The translations under genes and the position numbers were made by a program. Positions 35,815 to 47,060 of a stretch of DNA of 64,000 nucleotides are shown here, piece after piece (the stretch's first letter is position 1; every line of letters starts with the position of its first letter). The notes beneath the pieces are model-generated. The model saw nothing but the letters and a program-made list of their open reading frames with translations, ran no database searches and had not been told where the DNA came from. The stretch comes from Triatoma infestans (taxonomy: Eukaryota; Arthropoda; Insecta; Hemiptera; Reduviidae). The stretch is from NCBI GenBank assembly GCA_011037195.1, contig JAAEAF010003832.1:90968-154967 (forward strand), written 5' to 3'.

Positions 35815-36155
35815 GTGTTATGAAGAAATTTGGTGAGGATCGGTCAAGAAAGAAACATTCAATTCTGCCAACATTTCGACAGAGTTTTCTGTCTTTAATC
35901 AAGGCTTTAATATATAGATAGTCGTGAATATGTGGAGAAAGAATTTTTTAAACATACACTATTTGTTACATCGTAGAAACATAAAAAAAAAGAAAATTAA
36001 AAGTTAATAGTTTCTTGTCTTAAATCACCTACAAAAAAAAAAAAAAAAATGCTAAAGCCTTGATAAAGACAGGAAATTCTGTAGAAATATCAGCATAATT
36101 GAGAATGTTTCTTTCTTGATTGATCCTCACCAAATTTCTTCATAACATAATTCAT
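35815..36155. mobile_element. Foldback element with a degenerate ribozyme-like core
   Basis: GTTATGAAGAAATTTGGTGA (left) and its inverse TCACCAAATTTCTTCATAAC (right) end two arms of about 90 bp. On the minus strand the left arm has CTTGATTAAAGACAG, a short hairpin closing with CTGTC, then GAAATGTTGG. This has the same layout as the hammerhead-like motif of the other families but with the core box mutated. Confidence 0.55.
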
Positions 36156-36190
36156 CAACGGTTAACAAATACTTTTCTATAAAAATCTAT

Positions 36191-36475
36191 GATTTGAAAT
36201 AATTGCTGTTGTGGTGGTTGGTTCTGCAGAGCTGGAAAGCATCAGAGACATTTTCCGTGGTAGCCTGCTTCATTTTGTGGTCATCGACCGGTTTCAGGCG
36301 TTCGCCCGTCTTCTGAATGTGTAAACTAAATTTGCTCTGTACAAAGTCTGTGTTGTCACACCGTTCTTAAAACGCATCCTGAAGATGGTTGAACGCCCCC
36401 GAAACCTGTCGATGACCACAAAATGAAGCAAGCAACCAAGGAAAATGTCTCTGATTTGTAATCATGTTTGGATGC
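36191..36475. mobile_element. Foldback element, GTTGTGG family
   Basis: The left arm starts GTTGTGGTGGTTGGTTCTGC. The right arm ends AAAATGTCTCTGATTTGTAA. GATTTGAAATAA (left) and GATTTGTAATCA (right) look like a 12-bp target duplication with two differences. The right arm keeps GCATCCTGAAGATGG and CCCGAAACC. Confidence 0.7.
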
Positions 36476-36779
36476 TTAAAATTTTGTATGGATGAATTTT
36501 CCTTGACAATCAGTTCTTGTTGTTATCAATTTTTGTTCATTCAAAGTGATTTCTTTCGTTTCACATAATATGTTTTATTCAAACACTGTTCGAAAAGCAT
36601 TTTCAGTCTCTAATCATCGTTCATTATCCACTCAGATTTATAAATTTAGCGACAGTACGTTCGTTTCTCAATATTTGGCTTTGGCTTTTGCAAAGTTTAA
36701 CTTAATTGAAATTAAAGTATATTACTATTTGTCCATGAATTCTTGATAGATAGTAAAAAGCCGAATTAAAAAAAGTAGG

Positions 36780-37070
36780 TATTACTTTATTTTTATCGAT
36801 GTTTTGGTGTTAGTTACGACCGCTGTATTCAATGTTGTAAATTGGATGTTGAGATTCGGTCATACAAAAAAAACTGTTTTTAAATTTCTACCGTACGTTT
36901 CGGCAAATTTATTGCCTTCTTCAGGGTAAAAATTTTCAGTTAGAATTACTTACAAAACTCTAGTTTAACCTGTAACATACCATCACCAAGTGTTGGGTAC
37001 AAACTAGAGTTTGTAAGTAATTCTAACGTAAAATTTTTACCCTGAAGAAGGCAATAAATTATATCAATAA
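36780..37070. mobile_element. Foldback element with a hammerhead-like motif and long stem I
   Basis: The arms meet around 36990. Minus strand of the left arm: an AAATTTTTACC strand, CTGAAGA, A, hairpin GGCAA/TTGCC, GAAACGTAC, then GGTAGAAATTT, which pairs with the first strand over 11 positions (one G-T). The right arm is cut after GGCAATAAATT. Confidence 0.7.
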
Positions 37071-37331
37071 AATATATTTCTTATCCTGTTTTTTTTTTTT
37101 TTTTTACCGGCATTTGACTAATTGTTATACATACGAATAACTAATAATTAAAATACAAAAGATGTTGCATTATTCTATTTGCTTAATCTTTCAGTAGTAG
37201 CTATTTATTTTTAAAACCAATTAATAACCATCATTTATACTTCAATTAATTTTTTTTCATCTAAAAGCGAAGAATTATAAAATATAATCAAATTTACATA
37301 AAAACCGTAATTTCGAATAATAATAGTCTTT

Positions 37332-38380
37332 ATTAGCAAATTTGTTGGTCAGGCTGATTAAGCTAACAATGTCCGAAATAACATGTGCAGTGCGTCTTCA
37401 AACTGAGCTATCAGCTGAATTCAAAACAAATAAAGGACTGAGGCAGGGAGATGCTCTGGCCTGCCTCCTGTTTAACCTCGTGCTGGAAACAGTGGTTAGA
37501 AAGTCGGGTATACAAACCTTAGGCACTATTGGTAATAAATCCGTCCAACTGCTGGCATATGCGGATGACGTGGATATCATAGCAAGATCCCTCCCTGCAT
37601 TGAAGAACGCCTTCCGTGCACTTCAAGAGGCGGCGCTAACTGTTGGCCTCACGATCAATGAAGATAAAACAAAATATATGTATGTCGGTGGTGGTAGCGG
37701 GCCCCCTGGAGACAGACTTCAAATAGATTCCTTCTCCTTTGCGAGAGTTCAGGAATTCACATACCTGGGCTCCCAAGTTAATGCCTCCAATATCATTTCG
37801 CAGGAGATCGGCAAAAGAATAATGGCTGCCAATAGGTGCTACTTCGGTCTGGTCCGATACATCAAGAGCAGCCTGATCTCCAGAAAGACGAAGGCCAGGC
37901 TATATAAAACATTGATCCGCCCAGTTTTGACCTACGCCTCTCAGACATGGACCACCTTAAGGGTTGATGAGAATAGACTCCTTTGAGAGAAAAATTCTTC
38001 GAAGGATCTTTGGTCCTGTGACGGAGGGAAACATCTGGAGAAGGAGGCACAATGGAGAGCTTTATCAACTCTTCGGTGAGGCGGACGTAGGGCGCGTAAT
38101 AAGACTAGGAAGGCTGAGTTGGGCGGGGCACGTGGCGAGGATGGATGTTGGACAGATCCCTAGAAGACTGCTTGAGGCAGCGATTGGTGAAAAAAGAAAA
38201 GTGGGCAGACCAAGGCTAAGATGTGAGGATGGTGTCGCCGGTGATGCAAGAAGTTTGCTGAAAGTAAGAAATTGGAAAGCGGCTGCAAACAACCGAGATC
38301 AATGGAACGGACTCATTGGAGAGGCTAGGACCCACTTAGGGTTGTAACGCCAAACAGATAGATAGATTAGCAAATTTGTT
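37332..38380 (+). mobile_element. 5'-truncated LINE flanked by a perfect 15-bp target duplication
   Basis: ATTAGCAAATTTGTT at 37332-37346 and 38366-38380 brackets the insertion. The first frame opens inside the duplication, so its Met is an artefact. It carries GLRQGDALACLLFNLVLE, YADD (about residues 73-76), EDKTKYMYV, MAANRCYFGLVR and LIRPVLTYASQTW. A frameshift near 37975 moves to the second frame: SFERKILRRIFGPV, LYQLFGEADV, RLGRLSWAGHVARM, VGRPRLRCEDGV. The stop at about 38345 is followed by a short tail and GATA repeats. It is the C-terminal half of a non-LTR RT protein, dead through truncation and the frameshift. Confidence 0.9.
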
Positions 38381-38725
38381 ACAATAAAGAGTGCCACCTG
38401 GTCAGCGACCAACGAGGGTGTCGGTCATTTAATATATGCTCCACAAAAAAGTATATAAAATAAGATATACAACACAGAAGTAAAAAATTAAAGAAATGTA
38501 AGAGAAGAAATAAATAAAATAATAATATAAATAAATAACAGAAATTGTACTTCTATACAAACACAGTTATAGTAGCAAAGAAAATATATCAAATAAAAGA
38601 TTTACTTCATAACAGAAAAAAAGAGAAAAATTAAATAACTGAAATGCAAAAAAACTACAATAAATGTCTAATATGCTACAGAAAAAAAAGAAACAAAAAA
38701 AAAACAGGCGTAAAATAAATCTCTA
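38381..38725. other. No gene seen; A-rich
   Basis: Very A-rich with closed frames. Confidence 0.5.
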
Positions 38726-38733
38726 CCTCAATG

Positions 38734-40772
38734 TTATAAGGGCCAATGTCCCAAATTTGGTGAAATGAGATAAATACAAAGCAATGGACATATTAGATTA
38801 TAAATTTTTAATTCAATAAGGATTTAAGTCCAAAAATAAACGTAAAACCTTTAAAATAGAAAATATATTCAGGCCAATGTCCAGTATATCTTAAGAAAAA
38901 AAGGCCGAAGTGCACATTGGTCCCAAGTCGTATCAGCGCTAAAATAATTTAGGGCCAATAATTCCTGGTGAATATGGGACATTGGCCCTCTTTAATTTAA
39001 ACTTGATGGTAGTGGTATTTCAGTGAAGAACCAATTGTTCAGCCAAATTTTGTTTTATTTTTTCACATTATTAGTTACAGATCTTTTTAATAAATTTCTT
39101 ACGTTTCGGCACTAAACGTAGCCATCCTCAGAGGAAATTCATTATTTATTCTGCAATTTATGTGAAAGTTTTCCATGCATTATTTTGTGGGCTTCGTTTT
39201 TTATCTTAAGCATTGTCTGCTTTCGTTTTTGGATAAAATTGTTTGATATTTTATATAGTCAGCCAAATATTTTTTTATTGTTGGTACCGTGAAATATGTT
39301 TCTTATTATTATCTTAATTTTTTAAGAATGTAGTTTGTGTTTTTATTTTTATTTTTATTTTTCCTTTATCTGGCTTCGTTATATTTATTATGTATTCGGT
39401 ATAAAAATTATTTGGCTTATTTGGCTGTTTAGTGGCTGTTAAGTAAGGCGACTCAATCTGTATCCTAATTTTACAAACAATAAACATACAAAAAGAAACT
39501 GAAAAATAAGAAAGAAAAAACCACGTGAGTCTAATATTTAAATAAATATGATGTGGCTGTTTAGAACAAACAAGAAATAGTTTTCCATTGTAAAATAAAC
39601 CAAAATGCAAAAAACGATAACATAATAAATATAACGAAGCCAGATAAAGGAAAAATAAAAACACAAACTACATTCTTAAAAAATTAAGATAATAATAAGA
39701 AACATATTTCACGGTACCAACAATAAAAAAATATTTGGCTGACTATATAAAATATCAAACAATTTTATCCAAAAACGAAAGCAGACAATGCTTAAGATAA
39801 AAAACGAAGCCCACAAAATAATGCATGAAAAATTTTCACATAAATTGCAGAATAAATAATGAATTTCCTCTGAGGATGGCACGTTTAGTGCCGAAACGTA
39901 AGAAATTTATTAAAAAGATCTGTAACTAATAATTTGAAAAAATAAAACAAAATTTGGCTGAACAATTGGTTCTTCACTGAAATACCACTTCATACAGAAA
40001 ACTTCGGCCGTCAAAACAGAAATTAAAACTTGATGGTAGAATACCCAGGTTGAAGAATTGCATTCATCTAGTTGCAGTTTTATTTTGTTAAATATCATTA
40101 AATACAACTGGCATTAAATACCACTGGACGAAAATAAGTATCGTGATTTAATGTCATTGCTGAAATTTATCAGCAGGAATTTCTATTTATCACTCAAAAG
40201 TCAGAGAGCTTGAATGAAGATTTCTCACCAGTTACTGCACAAGTACAAGATAATTACAGACATTAATCTTGTTACCAGTTTTTAATAAATATTACAATCA
40301 TTACTCTCTAATATTCATACAATTATGATAATAATCATTAAAAATTAATGAATAATTTGAATGATGTTTTTTTTTTTATATGTTCAGTTGTTTTTATTTT
40401 ATTGAGTTTTTAAATGCATTTATTTTTATTTGAATATATCTGTTTTATAACTAAATTTAATATTTTGTGATATATTATAAATATAGTGCATTATTTCCAG
40501 AAATTTACTGATGTTCTATTATACCCTGGGGCCGATGTCCTTGAATGCGTTCTTCACTTAGGGGCCAATGTCCAAAAAAAAAAATTTAAAAACAATTAAA
40601 TAGTTAAAAACGTATTGCCAATTGAAACTAAGTGTATTAAAAGGTCATAAAAATAAATTGCATCATGATTGTAATGTAAAACTAGCGATTTATTGAAATC
40701 ATAAGTTCACTGCAAACTTTGACAACAGCGTTCTCATTTCTAATGGAATGGACATTGGTCCTTATAACATTG
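38734..40772. mobile_element. TIR element with repeated GGGCCAATGTCC motif
   Basis: TACCTCAATGTTATAAGG near the left end has its inverse CCTTATAACATTGAGGTA near the right end. Between them the motif GGGCCAATGTCC, or a close variant, occurs about eight times on both strands (for example at about 38741, 38873, 38912, 38948, 38977, 40528, 40560, 40747). These look like terminal and subterminal binding repeats of a cut-and-paste element. No transposase is visible. A foldback element has inserted at 38999-40039. Confidence 0.6.
38999..40039. mobile_element. 1-kb foldback element with ~385-bp arms and a 14-bp target duplication
   Basis: AAACTTGATGGTAG at 38999-39012 and 40026-40039. Arms 39013-39390 and about 39600-39990 are near-perfect inverse copies. 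The plus-strand motif in the right arm: CTGAGGA (39870-39876), T, GGCAC (39878-39882), GTGCC (39888-39892), GAAA (39893-39896), CGT, A, with stem I formed by 39858-39869 and 39901-39911 (11 pairs, one bulge). The left arm repeats it on the minus strand. Confidence 0.85.
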
Positions 40773-41537
40773 AGGTACAGAAATATACATACTTAAAAAA
40801 GATCATGAAATTGAATATAAAGACAAATAAAATTGAAACATAAAGTTTAAAATAATGAATAAAAACGGAATGAGATGCGATAAAAAAAAAAGTATCAATT
40901 ATATTTTGTAATAGATTATTTCTATATCTTGTGGCCATTTTTACAATAATTTCCAAGTGCGGACTAGCCTATTATCACCATTTAAGTATTTTATTAAACT
41001 ATTCTTAGAAAGAATTTGCTGATTAAAATATTTCAATCTAATATCACTCAGTGCAGAACAAACAGCTATGAAGTGGTAAACATCTTCCACTTGCGATGAA
41101 TTACATAAGATACAAAAAGAGTTATGTTCACGATGTTGATAGATTTTTAAAGTTCAAATTCAATAAACCACTTCTGGCCTTCATTATCCAAACACTGTCT
41201 TTCATATTATTGTTGAACACACCTTTCACATAACTGCTACAATCTTTTAGCTTGAAGTTCAACACTTTATAAATTATATTTGATGGTGACTTCTTCTGTG
41301 CTCTATCAATAAATTCTACACGGAAATTTTCTTGTAAATGGCTATATATTTTTTTTAAATTCGTCTCCTCCAGTTAGACATATTTTTATATGAAATATCC
41401 ACAATTATATTATATCTTTCTATTATTTTTTGCAGATCAAAATGCCAAAAGATATTTGTAATTTCGAATATAGAGGGTGGTTTGAAAAGTTCTCGGAATG
41501 TACTAGAAAGAAGTGTCTTACCTCGGTGGAACTGCTT

Positions 41538-42188
41538 TTATTTTTCAACATAGTCTCCCTGTAGACTAATGCATTTGGTCCAGCGATGTTCCAATGCCTT
41601 TATCCCATCTCGAAAATGAGATTCCTCCAGGCCTGCAAAGTACCTCTCCAATTCGGCTGTCAGTTCTTCCGTTGTAGGAAATCTCCGTCCACCGAGGAAA
41701 ATTTTCAGCTTGGGGAAGAGATGAAAGTCTGATGGTGCCAAATCAGGTGAATAAGGTGGATGTGGCAACAATTCGTACCTCAGTTCATGAAGTTTTGCCA
41801 TGGCAATAACACTTGTGTGCGGGCGGGTGTTGTCCTGATGAAAGATGACTTTCTTCCTTGCCAAACCAGGCCTTTTTTCGCGTATCTTTTCCTGTAGTTG
41901 GTCTAGGAGGTTTGCATAGTATTGCCCCGTAATTGTTTGGCCAGTAGGAAGATAATCTATCAGCAGAATGCCTTTTGCATCCCAGAAAACTGAGGCCATG
42001 ACCTTTCCGGCCGAACGTACTGCCTTTGCTTTCTTTGGTGGTGGTGACTCAGCATGTTTCCACTGCTTTGACTGCTGTTTTGTCACTGGGGTATAGTAGT
42101 GGACCCAAGTTTCATCTGTAGTCACAAAAAATCTTGTTGGTTGCGCTGAAAACGGGCCAGTTTTTTCCAATTCTTCCAATGTGATCAA
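41538..42188 (-). pseudogene. mariner transposase, catalytic part
   Basis: 216 codons overlapping the N-terminal part by 4 bases in another frame. First Asp in VTTDETWVHYYTP, second in IFHQDNTRPH, third in PPYSPDLAPSDFHLFP. Exactly 34 residues separate the second and third, so all three catalytic Asp of the D,D34D triad are present. The KQQSKQWKH signature and a GDYVEK C terminus are also typical. The catalytic domain appears intact, but the upstream deletion and frameshift should prevent a full-length product. The Met used by the open frame is internal. Confidence 0.92.
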
Positions 42189-42526
42189 GCCAATTCTTCG
42201 GTTAAAATGTGATATACCCGTCCAGATGACATCCCTATAGCTTCAGCAATCTCTCGAACTTTCAGTCGACGATCCTCCATGACCATTTTATGCACTTTTG
42301 CGATAAATTCTGGGGTCGTAGCACTTTTTGGCCGTCCACTACGCGGATCATCATCTAAGCTCTCCCGACCAAATTTAAACTCGCTGGTCCACTTGGCAAC
42401 AGTTGAATATGAAGGAGCAGAGTCCCCCAGTGTGTTCTGAAAGTCGGCATGAATTTCCTTTGCTTTCATACCTTTCTTTACAAAGTACTTAATCACTGCT
42501 TGAATCTCAGTTTTTTCCATTGTCAC
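42185..42526 (-). pseudogene. mariner transposase, N-terminal DNA-binding part
   Basis: 113 codons from a plausible start MEKTEIQAVIKYFVKKG. The region has the two helix-turn-helix units of mariner transposases: AKEIHADFQNTLGDSAPSYS with VAKWTSEFKFGRES, then the linker DDPRSGRPKSATT, then VREIAEAIGMSSGRVYHIL. It stops right after ILTEELA, where active relatives continue. The missing continuation (about 20-25 residues compared with the family's usual spacing) and the frame change to the next ORF indicate a small internal deletion. It would bind TIRs but lacks the catalytic domain. Confidence 0.9.
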
Positions 42527-42875
42527 AAATCACTTACGCGGGAACAACAACAAAGAGTCGTCACTACCACTCTCCTACAGCAAGAGCACTGACGCGCCAC
42601 GTGTTCACTCACAAAGGATGTGTGATTATTGCGCGGGAACCTCGTTGCTCTAGCACTGACATCTAGCGGTGATTCCGAGAACTTTTCAAACCACCCTCAT
42701 ATTACTTATACATATATTATTCCAATTTTTTTATTTTTATTTTCATTTCCTTTCCAATATAATAAGGCATGTTTCGAATTTGATTATTGCTGCCGTTGTC
42801 CAAGAAAAATCCTTCTCACTGAAAGCTTCAAGTACTCTTCTTATTAAGTTAGACCGAACTAAGTGAATACCAAAT

Positions 42876-43930
42876 TGTAACTATAAGTTGTGGCGGTTTG
42901 TACGTGAAAAGCAAACAGAAATAGTAGTGTACATATGAGACCAGTAACTGACCAACTAATAATTCAACCAAATTCTTTAGCATCTGTAATTTTGTAGAGA
43001 AACTTCGACGAAATATCACATTTAAAGATAATAAATATAAAAGATAGTCAGGAGGGAATAAAATTAATTAGTACATTCACAACGATGTAGCTAAAAAATT
43101 TTGGTCCAAAACTATGTGTTTTTTTTAAATTAAAAAAAAAAAATAAATTTCATATCAGAAACATATGTTTTAACATGTGTTCCTATCACGCTTTTCATCG
43201 GAAGGTTATTGTTAAAACTTATTTGCAGCATATCATCTTTAAATTAATTTATTAATTTATTTATATTAATTACAATAAAAAATTTATTGTAACACAATTT
43301 CTCTTATTACAACAATAATAATTATCAATTATTAGTCACTGTAATTATATACTCATTAAATATTTCCTAACTTTTTCTTTCTTAAATAATTACTTAGCAC
43401 TAATTACTTCGTGGAAAACTCATTAATTTTAACTTTATTTTATTTTTTTTTTGTTAAAAATTAATTATTATGATTATTTTTGTTAAAATTTATTTAAATT
43501 TATTTGTTACAATTAAACTTAACAAAAAAAAAGGGGGGGGGGTCTTTTTAAAAACCGCTGAATAAGTTGCTGGTCCTTATGATTAATTAATAAATGATTA
43601 AATAATAAATAATATAGCGTGTTATTAAACAATTAAATATCCTTCTCTTCAGGTAATTTTTTCCCCCCCACCGGAAACTTGAGCATTTCTAAATCTCTTT
43701 AATCCATTTCTTTTGTTTTCTAATTACTCTATATAATTTATCTTGTAGAATTTGGAAGTTTTTTGTTACATGATCTTTTATTCTACCCTTGAGTTGAGCT
43801 AAATAATTCAGCTTATATAAAAATATATTATACACAATATAATACATAAAAAAAATTACCTTCTTCATAAGACACCTATTTCATAAAATGATAATTATTT
43901 GTCTATATAGAAAAAATTACAGTTTTTTTT
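42876..43930. other. No gene seen; AT-rich
   Basis: Contains an A9G8 run near 43525-43541. No coding sequence or recognised repeat. Confidence 0.5.
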
Positions 43931-44204
43931 TACTTTCTCTTACACCTAAGTAAGAGGAACTATAGTAATCATGTCAAATTTTCGATATCGAGTTTTCATC
44001 TTGAAATATCCGTTTTGAGGTCCCCTTGAGTCCAAAAAAAGTGGTTTTTAGAAAATGGTCTGTGTGTATATGTATGTATGTGAACAGCATAGCTTAAAAA
44101 CGAAAAACCGTAGAAAGTTGAAACTTGATATTCCGTTTAGGTATCACCATGGGATTTTGACGACGGTACGCAAAATTCCTCAATCGGAAGTATACCACTT
44201 TACT

Positions 44205-44241
<37 letters not shown>

Positions 44242-44929
44242 TTGCGATTTTCTCAAAAATGGCTCCAGCAATTTTCTGGAAACTTGTTACTACATCAACT
44301 ACATATTTCAAGAGCTACAACTTTTATTTGTAACATTTCACTGGAAAAATTTGTTTAAAAGTACTTTTAGGGACCTATATAAGAGACTGAATTTCCTCTA
44401 ATGTGCGTTTTTCAGTCTATTAGACAATTCTGTCATCTAAGTAATATTAATTAGAATTAGAATTATTGTTGAAATTCCGAGTTAGAAAAAATCGGATGAC
44501 CGGAAATGTGTTTACTTTACCAATTAACTAAATGAATTTTCCACTTTTTCGTGATTTTCTCAACAAAATCGCTCCGACAATTTTCTTGAAACTACACATA
44601 CAAAGCTGTACAACTTTGATTAAAAACATTTCTGTAGAAAAATTCATTTAATGGCTCTTTTAAGGGATGGTTTGGGTTATGTTTTTTCGTAAAATGTTAT
44701 CATATTTGATTATACAATTCTATCATCCAAACAAAATTAATTAGAAATAAGTAGATGGCCAAAATTACGAGTTTCTTGAAAATTAGTAAACCGGAAGTGC
44801 GTTTTTAGTGAACAGTTTCTTTCAGTTTTCTACTAATTTCATTAAATTTGATATACTAACTAGAAAATTTGTCAATTATAATTTTGAGAACTGAAGTAAG
44901 ATGAGGTTGTGTGAGTGTTTCACACCAGA
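43931..44929 (-). repeat. 1-kb repeat, reverse copy
   Basis: TACTTTCTCTTACACCTAAG at the left and GAGTGTTTCACACCAGA at the right, with T-rich flanks on both sides. A poly(T) expansion of about 25 bases lies at 44211-44235 within the subunit boundary. Non-coding. Confidence 0.9.
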
Positions 44930-45541
44930 TTTTTTTTTTTTTCCTAGAATGTAACAATTATTTTATTTAATCGATTAGTTTTAAAAATTGATTCAATAAA
45001 ATTTATATAGTTTGGGGTTAACATGTATCTGCAAAATAATAATTGTTTAAGCCACAAAATTTTATGATACTAGTAAGTTAAATATTAACACCGCTACGTA
45101 AATGAATTTGAACTTTCACCTAAACATTCATGAAAACGTGTAGGTGGTAGGATAAACGCAACCAATCGCATAATTAGAGAACACAAAGCGAACCACTTGT
45201 GCATAACAAGCTTGACTGTTGTGCTACTTGTTTCAAGAAAGTTTTGAAATTCTTAAATTCTTAATCTTTCCGGCAATATGCACTTGTTTATATTGATTTA
45301 GGCTAGTAAGTTTGCACGCTAAGCATACCAAATTATAAGTGCTTGAAGTTTTCCAATTTCAGTGCAATAATTGCAAAAATAGGTTATTGCTGTTGGGACC
45401 GAAAGTTTAAATTGTTAAAGTTTAACTTTAAATTGAAGGAATTTTGTGTAAATTTGTCGCTAGTCAGGAAACGTTGTAGGAGAAAAAAATTCCTCCTATA
45501 AAACAGAAAGTATGTAAATATTATCTGGTGCAGAACATCTG
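44930..45541. other. No gene seen
   Basis: AT-rich with short frames only. Confidence 0.5.
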
Positions 45542-45720
45542 ATGTGATTTAGCTCAATGGAAGAAGATTAGACTCGTATACAAGGTCCCGGATTCGTGTC
45601 CAACAGTGCCCCAGGAGCGGTGGGGTCCAACATATCTTTCAGGTCGAAATGTACTCGTTACTATACTCGTTTAAAAAAGAAAACAAAAACAAAAACAAAA
45701 TGACCATACAATGTGATTTA
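45542..45720 (+). repeat. tRNA-like SINE with a 10-bp direct repeat
   Basis: TTTAGCTCAATGGAAGAAGA resembles a box A and CCCGGATTCGTGTCC a box B. An (AAAAC)n-like tail follows. ATGTGATTTA occurs at 45542-45551 and 45711-45720. The body does not match the other SINEs. Confidence 0.55.
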
Positions 45721-45939
45721 AGCATGAAGGAAAATTGATCCAATGCAGTTTGGCTGTCCACTTGAATAATTTATAGTATAGAAATAATTGATGGAACCGG
45801 CTAACAAAAATCATCATCTTTAGAAACTTTAAGGGAAAATTCTTTCAGTAATCAAGAGAAAGAATAAGATTTCAGTCTCAAATTGTGTAATATTGTTTAT
45901 GAACTTCACTATTTTTGTTGTTATATAAAATTATAGTTT

Positions 45940-46000
45940 TTATTTACTCTTACTCCTTAGTAAGAAGAGAAAGTATATTTTTAGCGAAGGTCATTAAATG

Positions 46001-46037
<37 letters not shown>

Positions 46038-46245
46038 AAAATATTTCACCGGAATTTGTTACTACCAATGCAACTAACACGAAGCATTCCTTCCAAAATC
46101 CATCAATCGAAAGTAGAACTTTATTGGGAGGTTTTTCTCTTCAGTTTTTCATGATTTTCTCAAAAAATAGCTGCAACTATTTTCTTTAAACTCGTGTAAA
46201 TATCTATCACTTTTAAATAAATTGATTTTTGAGAGTGTTTTGGAG
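45940..46245 (-). repeat. Decayed relative of the 1-kb repeat
   Basis: Reverse orientation, with ACTCTTACTCCTTAGTAAGA, a (GT)n tract at about 46006-46034, ATTTCACCGGAATTTG, CCATCAATCGAAAGTAGAA and TTTCTCAAAAAATAGCTGC. Block order as in the 1-kb repeat with low identity. Confidence 0.6.
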
Positions 46246-46256
46246 GAACAATGATT

Positions 46257-47060
46257 TATTTATTTATCCTGTGCAGCAATAAAAGTCACTTAGACCATAA
46301 AAATTGCAGTCATACAAGGAAAAAAAGTATATATTCACAAGAGAATAAAAAAAAAAAATTACCATACGATTATAAATAAATACAAATAAATAAACTGCAT
46401 ACAAACACTAGGAGATGCAAAGATTTTTAATATAACTTTGATTAATATAAATTAAATCCATTTCAGAGGGAATAAGTTATTCCAGCTTCTGCAGCAACGA
46501 GTGATTAGATCTCTGTTGGCTGAATGTTTAGCTGCTGAGATTGGTAGTGCAAATGTCCGGAGTCTGTTTCAGTCTAACGAGAGGCACATAAAAAGGAAGG
46601 CTTGCTAATAATTCGGGGGCAGTCTATATCTCCATTAAACAGTTTAAATATAAATAGGAGGTCTTTCCGGCATCGTCTCTTTTCCAATGATTCTAAAAAG
46701 ATTTCTTCTAAGAGCCTTTCATTTCTCCTCAGGAAGTAGACAAACTTATTTTGAATCCTTTCGATTCTCTTGATGCTCTCAGCAGAAATATGGAGAACCA
46801 TATAATAGACGCATATTCGAGCTTTGTACGGACTACTGCTTTGTACAAAACCAATAGAACCTTTGCATCAACAATTTCCCTGCAATGCCTCCAGAGAAAG
46901 CCTTGAAATTTGGATGCTTCCCTGCATACATAGTCTATGTGGGAACTCATTGTCAGACCTGAGTCCAGCAGGACACCCAAATCTTTTAAAATTTCAATTC
47001 TCTTGACCTTTACCGTTAATATTACCGAAGCATAATGTTCAGCTACCCTCTAAAGTACCA
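46257..47060 (-). pseudogene. LINE RT C-terminal remnant
   Basis: Minus strand: VKVKRIEILKDLGVLLDSGL, TMSSHIDYVCREASKFQGFL and VLLVLYKAVVRTKLEYASII, then after a shift ERIQNKFVYFLRRNE, KRRCRKDLLFIFKLFNGDI and DCPRII. NRDLITRCCRSWNNLFPLKW ends it in a third frame. This is the standard run of blocks after the RT fingers/palm in Jockey-like LINEs (LGVxLDSxLxFxxHI, LVRxxLEYAS, RIERIQxxF). A (TAAA)n-like tail at 46257-46270 marks the 3' end. The YADD motif is not included. Confidence 0.8.

Larger units (their letters stand above)
41473..42699 (-). mobile_element. mariner-family transposon
   Basis: Terminal inverted repeats GAGGGTGGTTTGAAAAGTTC (left, from 41473) and its perfect inverse ending CCACCCTC (42698), at least 24 bp. 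TA is found outside both ends (ATA on each side), as expected for mariner. The body encodes a transposase in two frames. Length, TIR and D,D34D catalytic spacing place it in mariner proper within IS630-Tc1-mariner. Confidence 0.92.
40950..42875 (-). pseudogene. LINE C-terminal remnant, split by a mariner
   Basis: Minus strand: LVRSNLIRRVLEAFSEKDFS and FETCLIILE lie upstream of the mariner (42875-42740). FEITNIFWHFDLQKIIERYN, FIDRAQKKSPSNIIYKVLNF, VWIMKARSGLLNLNF, a C-x2-C-x9-H-x4-C knuckle (CILCN ... YHFIAVC), then DIRLKYFNQQILSKNSLIKY and LNGD follow it. The last part closely parallels the protein at 61140-61733, so both belong to one LINE family. A few frame breaks are seen in the part after the mariner. 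The mariner at 41473-42699 interrupts it. Confidence 0.7.

Noticed and set aside
39314..39664. 116-codon frame on the minus strand
   Set aside because: Lies across the arm and loop of the foldback at 38999-40039; hydrophobic because of A/T-rich sequence, with no family recognised.
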